From Thermoactinomycetaceae bacterium (GTDB taxonomy: Bacteria > Bacillota > Bacilli > Thermoactinomycetales > Thermoactinomycetaceae): 40,065 nucleotides of DNA. A program made the position numbers and the translations under genes. The DNA is taken from assembly GCA_025449975.1 (NCBI GenBank), contig JANWIG010000033.1:1-40065 (forward strand). The letters are read 5' to 3'. Below are positions 6,966 to 14,251 of this stretch, one piece after another. Each line of letters starts with the position of its first letter. Position 1 is the first letter of the stretch. The notes under the pieces are model-generated. The model was not told the origin of the DNA. It saw only the letters and a list, made by a program, of their open reading frames with translations, and searched no databases.

Positions 6966-8798
6966 TTATTCCACCGTCACGCTTTTCGCCAGATTACGTG
7001 GTTTATCCACATCGAATCCCCGTTGTAAGCAGGCATAGTAGGCGAAAAGTTGCAACGGAATCACTGCGAGCACAGGGGCAAACAGATCGAGAGTAGCAGG
7101 AATAGAAATCAATTCGTCTGCTGTTTTACTCAGTTCCGCATCCGCTTCATTGGTCACTCCTAAGACATATGCTCCACGTGCCTTTACTTCTTGGACATTG
7201 CTGACGGTTTTCTCAGCAAGTACTTTTTGTGTGGAAAGAGCAATCACGGGAACATCTTCTTCAATCAGGGCCAACGTACCATGTTTTAGCTCGCCGGCTG
7301 CATAGGCCTCGGAGTGAATATAAGAGATCTCTTTCAGCTTCAATGATCCTTCCAAGGCAACGGCATAATCGAGTCCCCGACCAATGAAGAAGAGGCTTGA
7401 ATGCTTACTCATTTCCCTTGCATAACTCTCTACTTTCTCTACTTGCTCTGGTTGCAGAAGAGAGGCAGCTTTATCCGGTAATTGTAATAATTCCTCTACC
7501 CATGTTTGCAGTTGCTGTTCGCTTTGTGTTTCCAGCATTTGAGCAAAATAGATTCCCAATAGATACACCGCAATCAGCTGGGAGGTATACGCTTTGGTTG
7601 AGGCAACAGCGATCTCCGGTCCCGCCCAAGTAATAATCACTTCATCTGCTTCCCGTGCAACGCTACTTCCGACGACATTGGTAATTGCTAAAATCCTAGC
7701 CCCTTGTCTTTTCGCTTCTTTTAGCGCAGCCAACGTATCTGCTGTTTCGCCCGATTGGCTAATGGCGACAAACAACGTCCGTTCATTGACAATGGGCTCA
7801 CGGTAACGATATTCAGAAGCGACATCCACTTCGACAGGAATGCGCACCAATTTTTCTAGTACATACTTTCCTATCATGCCTGCATGATAAGCCGTCCCAC
7901 AGGCAACAAAATGAATCCGTTCAAAATTTTTGAGATCTTCTTTACTGATTGACAGTTCATTGGAAAGATCGACCCGTCCCTTTTTGATCCGCCCTGCTAA
8001 GGTATCGCGAATCGCTCGCGGTTGTTCATTGATTTCTTTCAACATAAAATGGTCGTACCCATCTTTTTCCGCTTGCTTCACATCCCATGTGATCTGGATC
8101 GTCTCTCGCTCAATCGGCGTACCATCCACCCGCATCAGTTGCACATGATCAGGGGTTAACACTGCCATATCTCCGTCATCTAGCAAATAGACATCACGCG
8201 TATATTTCAGGATTGCTGGTATATCGGAGGCGATCATATTTTCTCCTTTTCCAACCCCGATCACAAGCGGGCTCGCTAAACGCACAGCAACCAGCTTATC
8301 TGGCTCATACTCGCTGATAATCCCAAGAGCGTAAGCACCGCGTAGCTCTTGAACGACTTTTTGTACGGTGGAGACCAAACTTCCATCCCAATGATCGGAC
8401 AATAGTTTAGCGATCACTTCTGTATCCGTTTCCGAAGTGAAAACATGTCCTTTGGCGATCAATTCTTCCTTTAATTCAGCATAGTTCTCAATAATTCCAT
8501 TATGAACCACGGCAAACATCTTCTGTTCATCCGTATGTGGATGCGCATTTTCATCGGAAGGTTTTCCATGGGTCGCCCATCGGGTGTGACCGATCCCCAG
8601 ATTTCCAGGCAGCAGACAAGTCTCTAACTTTTGCTTAAGATCAGCCAACCGACCTTGTGATTTACAGAAGCCAATGTTTTCCCCATTATAGATCGCAAGA
8701 CCAGCGGAGTCATAGCCACGGTATTCGAGTTTGCTTAGTCCATCCAACAGAATACTCTGGGCCTCTTGTGATCCAATATAACCAACGATTCCGCACAT
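6966..8798 (-). CDS. glmS: Glutamine-fructose-6-phosphate aminotransferase (isomerising)
   Basis: This 610-residue enzyme makes glucosamine-6-phosphate from fructose-6-phosphate and glutamine, the entry step to cell-wall amino sugars. The N-terminal glutaminase begins MCGIVGYIG, with the catalytic Cys next to Met; downstream are HTRWATHG and NGIIENY. Two SIS sugar-isomerase domains follow (FVACGTAYHAG and AISQSGETADTLAALKEAK), and the protein ends DKPRNLAKSVTVE as in all family members. The start is fixed by the Cys and by GGAGGA 9 bases upstream; the longer open frame is not used. The 5' leader is a glmS ribozyme, so the product represses its own synthesis. In Bacillus it follows glmM; here they lie 25 kb apart. 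Confidence 0.97.
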   Translation of the reverse strand: MCGIVGYIGSQEAQSILLDGLSKLEYRGYDSAGLAIYNGENIGFCKSQGRLADLKQKLETCLLPGNLGIGHTRWATHGKPSDENAHPHTDEQKMFAVVHNGIIENYAELKEELIAKGHVFTSETDTEVIAKLLSDHWDGSLVSTVQKVVQELRGAYALGIISEYEPDKLVAVRLASPLVIGVGKGENMIASDIPAILKYTRDVYLLDDGDMAVLTPDHVQLMRVDGTPIERETIQITWDVKQAEKDGYDHFMLKEINEQPRAIRDTLAGRIKKGRVDLSNELSISKEDLKNFERIHFVACGTAYHAGMIGKYVLEKLVRIPVEVDVASEYRYREPIVNERTLFVAISQSGETADTLAALKEAKRQGARILAITNVVGSSVAREADEVIITWAGPEIAVASTKAYTSQLIAVYLLGIYFAQMLETQSEQQLQTWVEELLQLPDKAASLLQPEQVEKVESYAREMSKHSSLFFIGRGLDYAVALEGSLKLKEISYIHSEAYAAGELKHGTLALIEEDVPVIALSTQKVLAEKTVSNVQEVKARGAYVLGVTNEADAELSKTADELISIPATLDLFAPVLAVIPLQLFAYYACLQRGFDVDKPRNLAKSVTVE

Positions 8799-8942
8799 AT
8801 GAATGAATCCTCCTATAATCGCCCTGCCATCTCTTACACAATAATCATAAATTCCAGAAAAGAACACTTTATTCTGTCAATAAAAAATTTCTAAACGAAT
8901 GGCTGATGGGCTTTCCCATTTATTTTCATTTTTTCCTAACCA

Positions 8943-9100
8943 AACTTATGTATCATGTTGCAGTTTTTGTCTGGCAAGTCGCCTTGCCAATTTGTACTGC
9001 AACTCCGCGGCATTGATACGATACCGGGAGGCATCCGCCGACTACTCGATCCTCCTCCTCCTCGTCAACTGTATCGATTCACTCTTACAGTTCTGGCGCT
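8943..9100 (-). ncRNA. glmS self-cleaving ribozyme/riboswitch
   Basis: The minus strand carries the conserved glmS ribozyme core: A|GCGCC at the cleavage site (G+1 at 9099), CAGAACTGTAAG, then ACAGTTGACGAGGAGGAGG, and GGCGGATGCCTCCCGG (9024-9039). A 3' domain with a long stem follows (GTTGCAGT with ACTGCAAC; TTGGCAAG with CTTGCCAG). Glucosamine-6-phosphate acts as cofactor for cleavage, after which the glmS mRNA is degraded. It ends ~145 bases before the glmS ATG. The 3' boundary is approximate. Confidence 0.93.
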
Positions 9101-9167
9101 TTCCAACACAAAATAAAAAAATAGTTGTGAGATTTTAACTTCCCACTTTCCTTTATATACTTTTCTA

Positions 9168-9196
9168 ATTATAAAGCAAAACTGACCTAATGAAAA
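9168..9196 (-). promoter_or_regulatory. glmS promoter
   Basis: On the minus strand TTTTCA (9191-9196), a 17-base spacer and a perfect TATAAT (9168-9173) would start transcription ~60 bases before the ribozyme cleavage site. This fits glmS having its own promoter. Confidence 0.6.
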
Positions 9197-9229
9197 CAGA
9201 CAAACTGATGGCAAACATTCTTAAATCAA

Positions 9230-9268
9230 AATAAAAACGAGAGCCTCCTCCATTGAAAACTCCCGTTT
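9230..9268 (-). terminator. Terminator of the DUF2325 gene
   Basis: On the minus strand AAACGGGAG pairs with CTCTCGTTT (9 bp, one G-U), followed by TTATTTTG. It lies 30 bases past the stop. Confidence 0.65.
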
Positions 9269-9298
9269 AGACAATAATTACTAAACTCCTTCACCAAC

Positions 9299-9574
9299 TT
9301 ATTCTTTTTTATTTAATGCATGGTAAATGGAAGTCCACGATCTTCTGGCAAAGTAAATAGGTACTTTCCTTTTTTTCGCTTTGACTTTCATCTCTCTAGA
9401 CAAATTGTGATTTACATAATCTGTTAAGACAAGAATCGAATTGACACTTTCTGGTATTGTTTTTAAAGTCTGCTTTTTTCTTCCTGAAACATGAAAAATC
9501 TCTTCGAATCCTGCTTCCTTTAATTTCCCTTCTATGCTTCCTAAATGATCACCGCCAACAATTAAGACAGACAT
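9299..9574 (-). CDS. DUF2325 family protein
   Basis: A 91-residue soluble protein. MSVLIVGGDHLGSIEGKL at the start, the basic middle GRKKQT, VNSILVLTDYVNHNLSRE and the end KRKVPIYFARRSWTSIYHAL match the DUF2325 family, a small Rossmann-like domain of unknown activity. It has a good ribosome site (GGGAGGAAT). A strong Fur box lies ~130 bp upstream, so iron control is likely if this gene shares that region. A related domain appears at the C-terminus of the coiled-coil protein at 16158-17213. Confidence 0.8.
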   Translation of the reverse strand: MSVLIVGGDHLGSIEGKLKEAGFEEIFHVSGRKKQTLKTIPESVNSILVLTDYVNHNLSREMKVKAKKRKVPIYFARRSWTSIYHALNKKE

Positions 9575-9704
9575 CCTATATTCCTCCCTTTTGTTTGACG
9601 AAAGGGTTATAATCTGGTCTTACTACTTTTACTACGAGTAGCAAGCTTGTCCATATTCCCGATCTAGGATCCGAAAAAATGGGTTTCAGCCATAACATAG
9701 AAAA

Positions 9705-9742
9705 TGAGAATCATTATCATTGATAACTATTTTCAGTATACA
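9705..9742 (+). promoter_or_regulatory. Fur box overlapping a sigma-A promoter
   Basis: TGAGAAT-C-ATTATCA (9705-9719) matches 13 of 14 positions of the Bacillus 7-1-7 Fur box. A second copy, TGATAAC-T-ATTTTCA (9721-9735), follows at once. On the + strand TTATCA (9714-9719), 17 bases and TATACA (9737-9742) form a promoter lying fully inside the box. The region also lies upstream of the DUF2325 gene on the other strand. Confidence 0.75.
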
Positions 9743-9780
9743 AAATAGCCTTTTCGTTGTCAAGAAAGAAAAGGAAAGTT

Positions 9781-9843
9781 ATGCTGCTCGTTGTCTTAAC
9801 CATGATCCATGTGATCATCGGAATGAGACTAGTCATTCCATAG
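9781..9843 (+). CDS. Tiny hydrophobic ORF (20 residues) or part of a Fur-controlled small RNA
   Basis: The ORF starts with ATG, 5 bases after AAGGA, and encodes 20 mostly hydrophobic residues (starts MLLVVLTMIH, ends MRLVIP), like a one-helix membrane micropeptide. It lies ~30 bases after the predicted transcription start of the Fur-box promoter and is followed by a very strong terminator. The whole transcript would be about 155 bases. Either the peptide or the RNA itself could be the product. Confidence 0.45.
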   Translation: MLLVVLTMIHVIIGMRLVIP

Positions 9844-9860
9844 ATTGGCTCCATTATAAA

Positions 9861-9907
9861 AAGGAACCAAGATTGTAAGGAAGCGAACAATCTTGGTTCC
9901 TTTTTTT
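9861..9907 (+). terminator. Strong, probably bidirectional terminator
   Basis: A perfect 15-bp stem (AAGGAACCAAGATTG with CAATCTTGGTTCCTT) has a 12-base loop and is followed by a run of T. An A-run before it gives a T-run on the minus strand, where it can serve the GNAT gene. Confidence 0.92.
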
Positions 9908-9987
9908 ATCCAATCGCATTTTTAGTTTTTCCTCCACGAATTCTGCATGATTATCTGCAATTCCGATTACAAAAACTATAAAATCGA

Positions 9988-10662
9988 TTATTGCAAATAC
10001 GAAATCATCATCGGTTCTAACTCATTCTGATCAATATCCATCTTCTCAAATCCCAAAGATTCATAGAAATATACCAATCGTTCGATCGTTTTATCTTGAG
10101 GAATATCCAAATGCTTTTTGTTCAATGGAGATGCCCGAAGTATAACGAAATCTGCGCCCATTACAGTCCAATACGAAAGCATTTTTACCATCGCGATTTT
10201 ACCGATCCCTCTGCCTTGAAACGCGTCCTTAATTACTAGTGAATGAAGTAGAATCCCTTTTCCATTGATCCATTCTTCTTCTAGCAAAGCTTGTAAAGCT
10301 TCTATTAATCGTTGGTCTTTTTTAGAGTAATAATTTGCGACATCTTTTAATTCTGTCCAATTCTCATATAAAGACAAATTATACTGTGTAAACGATGCAT
10401 TTCCTAATACGATATCAAAATCAGTATCCATGATCTTAGCGGAATATTGGATCACACCTGTTTCTTTATCTAAACGAGAGGTATATGCTATTTCAATCCG
10501 TTCTTCCTGGTTTATCTTCCTCCCCTCCTTTCTCTCAATTTCGTTGCTAATTAATTTTATTGAAGAAACTGGAGTATATATGAAAAAATGAAAGGATAAT
10601 GTAAACGATTTCCCCCATATTACCCTTACACACTCTTTATAGTCAAGTTCGAAACTAGGCAA
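9988..10662 (-). CDS. GNAT-family N-acetyltransferase
   Basis: The protein carries the GNAT acetyl-CoA binding motif near residues 142-160: LVIKDAFQGRGIGKIAMVKM, with the Q-x-x-G-x-G core. The C-terminal pattern RLVYFYESLGFEKMD, with the conserved aromatic before LGF, is also typical. It should transfer an acetyl group from acetyl-CoA to an amine; the acceptor is unknown. The N-terminus is doubtful. The first ~49 codons do not look like a protein, and the only strong ribosome site (AAGGAGG, then 8 bases) precedes an ATA at 10513-10515, not a standard start. The real protein may begin near there (~175 residues). Confidence 0.75.
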   Translation of the reverse strand: MPSFELDYKECVRVIWGKSFTLSFHFFIYTPVSSIKLISNEIERKEGRKINQEERIEIAYTSRLDKETGVIQYSAKIMDTDFDIVLGNASFTQYNLSLYENWTELKDVANYYSKKDQRLIEALQALLEEEWINGKGILLHSLVIKDAFQGRGIGKIAMVKMLSYWTVMGADFVILRASPLNKKHLDIPQDKTIERLVYFYESLGFEKMDIDQNELEPMMISYLQ

Positions 10663-10781
10663 AAACGACGGATTATCACTTGATCTGGCCGGTTCAAAAG
10701 CTAGTTATCGTTTACTTTCGAATAGTTTGGATTCTGCTTTGATAATAATAATCAATTTCCCATATAAACTATACTAGAGTG

Positions 10782-11561
10782 TCAATCCTGAGGAGATCCA
10801 AATCCACTTCCCCCTAGCAGCCTTAAAATTTCTTCTCTTTCATTTTCTAGATCACGCCACAGATAGAAATCTGTAGGATCATCCATCGAATCACCGTCAT
10901 AATCTTTAAAAGCCTCTTGAAAAGAAGATGTCTTATATTTCGATCGAAGCTCACTTAATTCTTGCTCAATCTCGTTTAAGCGTTCTCGCAGTGTTTGATT
11001 ACGAAGCTTTTTTTCTTGGGCAATTATTTGCATACGAATCGCATACACAGGATCTTTCCAGAGTTCGACAGCAAACTTAGGGATCTTTCGGTGTGACGAT
11101 GTTTCTACACATTCAAAGCCCTGTTGAATATATTTGTTTAAAGTTACTTTCGATATTCCTAGTTGTTCCGCCGCTTCTTTCGGTGTCAATAAATAGTCTT
11201 GATGGTAAAGAAAACGAACTTCTTCAACTCCCAATTGATAAAGCCAGTTTTCAAAATCGACTTTTAATTTTCCGAACTCAACATCTGAAGCCGGAAAACT
11301 CATGTTTGCTAAACGATACAGCCATTTCATCAAATTTTTTCGATGCCTTTCCGTCAAAAGATAATCCTCACGAAATACAACTCCATTTTGATTCCATGAT
11401 ACTCCGCAAATGTTGTCTGAAAAATAGCTCAACATAATCGTTACAATTTTACTTAGAATATAGTCTGTTTCTTTTTCGATTACCTTTGAATCCTTATTTT
11501 GAAAACCCACATCAATATTTTTACTGGTTAAATCGAAGATCGCCTTACTCATCGTCATCAT
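10782..11561 (-). CDS. Helix-turn-helix (excisionase/MerR-like) DNA-binding protein
   Basis: A ~259-residue protein. An internal winged-helix of the HTH_17/excisionase kind is clear near residues 122-160 of this form: LLTPKEAAEQLGISKVTLNK, then YIQQGFE and an HRKIPKFAVELW wing. A mostly helical ~110-residue N-terminal domain precedes it. A coiled coil (LRERLNEIEQELSELRSKYK) and an acidic tail follow. Such proteins often act as regulators or antitoxin-like partners, but no toxin is adjacent. The start at 11561 (first of a cluster ATGATGACGATG) follows GGAGGTGGGGAGAGG; the ATG 9 bases later is equally possible. Confidence 0.7.
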   Translation of the reverse strand: MMTMSKAIFDLTSKNIDVGFQNKDSKVIEKETDYILSKIVTIMLSYFSDNICGVSWNQNGVVFREDYLLTERHRKNLMKWLYRLANMSFPASDVEFGKLKVDFENWLYQLGVEEVRFLYHQDYLLTPKEAAEQLGISKVTLNKYIQQGFECVETSSHRKIPKFAVELWKDPVYAIRMQIIAQEKKLRNQTLRERLNEIEQELSELRSKYKTSSFQEAFKDYDGDSMDDPTDFYLWRDLENEREEILRLLGGSGFGSPQD

Positions 11562-11821
11562 CCTCTCCCCACCTCCAGTATATACCAAATTAATGATTTT
11601 CCAATATCGTTAATTTACGAATTTGTACTTTCATTAACATCTTATCCATTCCCAACAAAAAAATGACTAAGTCCTGCTCCTTTTTCATGAAGTAGTATTC
11701 TGACTCCGTCATCTGCTATGACCACTGATTTCTAAGCTAATGCAAAGGAGCAAAATCAATATTCCATCAAAAGATTGGACATACTCTACTTTATAAGAAT
11801 GAAACGATAAGGAGTGTCCTC

Positions 11822-12421
11822 ATGTCCATTGATTTTTATTCCGCTGTGAAAAAACGTCGCTCTTGTTATACAATCGATCAGGAGGTTCCTGTTAGCGACA
11901 AAAAAATTCTTGAAGTCGTTCAGTTTGCAGTGAAGCATACCCCTTCAGCCTTTAACTCACAAAGTGCTCGGGTTGTTGTTCTATTGAAACAACATCACCA
12001 TCAACTTTGGGACATAACCGAAAGAACATTAAGGAAACTTGTCCCCGAAGAGTCATTTGCTGCAACACAGGAAAAAATGAATTCCTTTCGGAGCGGTTAT
12101 GGAACTATCTTATTTTTTGAGGATTGGAACGTAATTACAGACCTACAAAAACAATTTGCTCTTTATAAAGACAACTTCCCTGTATGGGCACAACAATCGA
12201 ATGGGATGCTGCAGTATGTGATTTGGACTGCTTTGGAAATAGAAGGTTTGGGCGCCTCTTTGCAACACTACAATCCATTAATTGATGAAGAAGTCAAACA
12301 AACTTGGTCGCTCCCAAACAGTTGGAAACTGATCGCCCAGATGCCTTTTGGCAAACCCACCGCCCCTGCCGGCGATAAGGAGTTCCAACCGTTGGAGCAG
12401 CGAATCAAGGTGTTCAGCTAA
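11822..12421 (+). CDS. Nitroreductase-family flavoprotein (Frm2/Hbn1-like)
   Basis: This 199-residue enzyme probably binds FMN and reduces nitro or quinone compounds with NAD(P)H. The N-terminal SAVKKRRSCYTIDQE matches the FMN-phosphate-binding RRSxR-like motif. TPSAFNSQSARVVVL and the C-terminal GASLQHYNPLIDEEV, MPFGKPTAPAGDKEFQPLEQRIKVF are typical of the Frm2/Hbn1-like nitroreductase branch. The ATG follows AAGGAGTGTCCTC. It is transcribed alone on the + strand, opposite to its neighbours. The substrate in the cell is unknown. Confidence 0.88.
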   Translation: MSIDFYSAVKKRRSCYTIDQEVPVSDKKILEVVQFAVKHTPSAFNSQSARVVVLLKQHHHQLWDITERTLRKLVPEESFAATQEKMNSFRSGYGTILFFEDWNVITDLQKQFALYKDNFPVWAQQSNGMLQYVIWTALEIEGLGASLQHYNPLIDEEVKQTWSLPNSWKLIAQMPFGKPTAPAGDKEFQPLEQRIKVFS

Positions 12422-12439
12422 AGTGTCCCACTATGAAAA

Positions 12440-12451
12440 GAGCGACAGTCT
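12440..12451 (+). repeat. 12-bp direct repeat, left copy
   Basis: GAGCGACAGTCT is identical to 17354-17365. The two copies bracket the three-gene McrBC-like module and are both part of terminator hairpins. Confidence 0.6.
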
Positions 12452-12468
12452 TTGATGTAACTGTCGCT
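12440..12468. terminator. Bidirectional terminator, left edge of the McrBC-like module
   Basis: AGCGACAG (12441-12448) pairs with CTGTCGCT (12461-12468), followed by TTTATTT. Bases 12440-12451 (GAGCGACAGTCT) recur exactly at 17354-17365. Confidence 0.8.
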
Positions 12469-12487
12469 TTTATTTGGAGAGACTTAT

Positions 12488-14251
12488 TTATGATTTATTA
12501 TATTTCATAACTATTTTCTCGATTACTTTTTCAAGTTCCCCTGCGATAAAGCTGGGATCATCTCCCGGACATAGCCGAAGCAATTGCACAATTCCACGCC
12601 ATTGTTCTTGACTTCTGTTTTCCAAGGACATATCTTTACTTGGATAAATTCCCCATACAGTATAAACAGGAAAAACATGATACTTTTCGCTTTCAGCAAT
12701 ATGATCTCCGTAAATAAATGGGGACAATAAATTGTTTCGGTAGTCCCTTAATTGACTAATCACTTTCATATCTCGATACTTATTCCACAAATAATCTAAC
12801 TGCCGATACTTAAAGTCAAAAACAAGGCTCCCAATATAGACTGATTCTTTATAGACATCGATTCGCCCATCTGGACAATTGTGTGTACCAACACTGAATA
12901 GAGGACTATTTTCCAGATCAGTATCTTCTTCTCTTCGCGGAAGAGCTTGATTGTAAACTAGCTGCAGTGTTAGATCATCTTTTTCAAATTTAACCCGTGT
13001 ACCTGGCTTCAAAGTAGGAACAAAAAAGTTCTTGGTATAATTGAATAGCCAACCGGTGATAGGTCGATATCCTAAAGAAATGAGCATTTTGCAGAAATGC
13101 AAATATCCCCATAATTCATAGAGTAAATCTGTTTTTTTCCATTGAGAGGAAAATCCACTTTCGATACTGATTCGAAATTGATCAGCAATTACTTCACGAT
13201 AAAGCTGGTAAATCACTCTAAATCTCGAGTCTAGATTTAAAATGTTAGTGAATTGGTTATTACTTGTCATTTTGACCTGTCCAAGCCAATGAGCTTGGCA
13301 AAAGCCTTCAAAGTTTCTTTTTATTAAATAGCATTTTTCCCTATACTCAATAAGTTTATCGATTGCTTTTCTCTTTTCGCGATACTTTATCAGGGTGTTT
13401 TTTTGTAATGCAATATACTTTTTTAGCTGTTGGCATCCCTCTTCAAAGTCAGTAACCGATTGATCAACTGCTTCTATAAAGCGATTTAATATTTGAATAA
13501 AATAACTAACCATGTTCTTTAGCCATCGGTTTTCTAAGAGGTCATAGTCCACTTGATTCGTAGGCACAGGAATCAGATCTTTTTGATTGGGATGGGTCAG
13601 CTGATAACGTTGGCTCCGCTCGTCTACATTTTTAGCACGACTTCGCAAGGTAAACCTATATTCTTTTGTTAATTTGTATCGCGGTTTCAACGCAATATCA
13701 TTTAATGCATTTAAAGCCTTTTTATAGTGCTTGATGATTAACTCAATTTGATAAAGTAATTTCACAGGAATAGCTCTTATATGAGAAAGGCCTAAGCCAA
13801 ATTGGTTCTGGATAAAATCTTGTGCCAATCCTTTGAGTTCCCTTTCGAGCTCTTCTTTCATATATTCCCATTGAGTACGTGTCATCTGTTTTGGTTCTAC
13901 TTGGAGAGTCGAATAAAAATTTTTGCCAAAAGCGACCACTTTGATGGGGTAAAATCCAGGAATAAGAGGGTAGTGCGTCTCATAGTCTTGAAACAAAATT
14001 CTTTTTTCTTCAGATGGATTTAAGTAAACATTGCCATCTTGATCTACTATTGATATATCAATCATTTCTAATCCTGCTAAATATAGCTTTGCATCTGGAT
14101 CCGAACATTGAAATAGTAAACCTAACTTCATATTTTCTGTAACTGTGACAACCTTTTCATCAAGTGATCTTTCATCTAAAGCAAAATCAGTTACAGGCAA
14201 ACTCTCTCCCCTCTGATAAAAAATCAATTGAAAATCAACTTGTGTATCCAT
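12488..14251 (-). CDS. McrC-like DUF2357/PD-(D/E)XK nuclease of an McrBC-type defence system
   Basis: This 587-residue protein has an N-terminal DUF2357-like region and central helices. A C-terminal restriction-endonuclease-like fold is marked by YELWGY (Glu379), PDGRIDVY (Asp465) and LVFDFKYR (Asp479-x-Lys481), the pattern of a PD-(D/E)XK active site. Proteins of this kind are the nuclease partner of McrB-like GTPases and cut foreign, often modified, DNA. The start overlaps the end of the upstream AAA+ gene by 17 bases, so they are translationally coupled. The ATG follows AAGGAGC. It is the last gene of the module, and its stop lies next to the shared terminator repeat. Confidence 0.85.
   Translation of the reverse strand: MDTQVDFQLIFYQRGESLPVTDFALDERSLDEKVVTVTENMKLGLLFQCSDPDAKLYLAGLEMIDISIVDQDGNVYLNPSEEKRILFQDYETHYPLIPGFYPIKVVAFGKNFYSTLQVEPKQMTRTQWEYMKEELERELKGLAQDFIQNQFGLGLSHIRAIPVKLLYQIELIIKHYKKALNALNDIALKPRYKLTKEYRFTLRSRAKNVDERSQRYQLTHPNQKDLIPVPTNQVDYDLLENRWLKNMVSYFIQILNRFIEAVDQSVTDFEEGCQQLKKYIALQKNTLIKYREKRKAIDKLIEYREKCYLIKRNFEGFCQAHWLGQVKMTSNNQFTNILNLDSRFRVIYQLYREVIADQFRISIESGFSSQWKKTDLLYELWGYLHFCKMLISLGYRPITGWLFNYTKNFFVPTLKPGTRVKFEKDDLTLQLVYNQALPRREEDTDLENSPLFSVGTHNCPDGRIDVYKESVYIGSLVFDFKYRQLDYLWNKYRDMKVISQLRDYRNNLLSPFIYGDHIAESEKYHVFPVYTVWGIYPSKDMSLENRSQEQWRGIVQLLRLCPGDDPSFIAGELEKVIEKIVMKYNKS

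Noticed and set aside
8899..9138. 79-codon ORF on the + strand upstream of glmS
   Set aside because: It lies across the glmS ribozyme on the opposite strand; the RNA conservation explains the sequence and there is no ribosome site.
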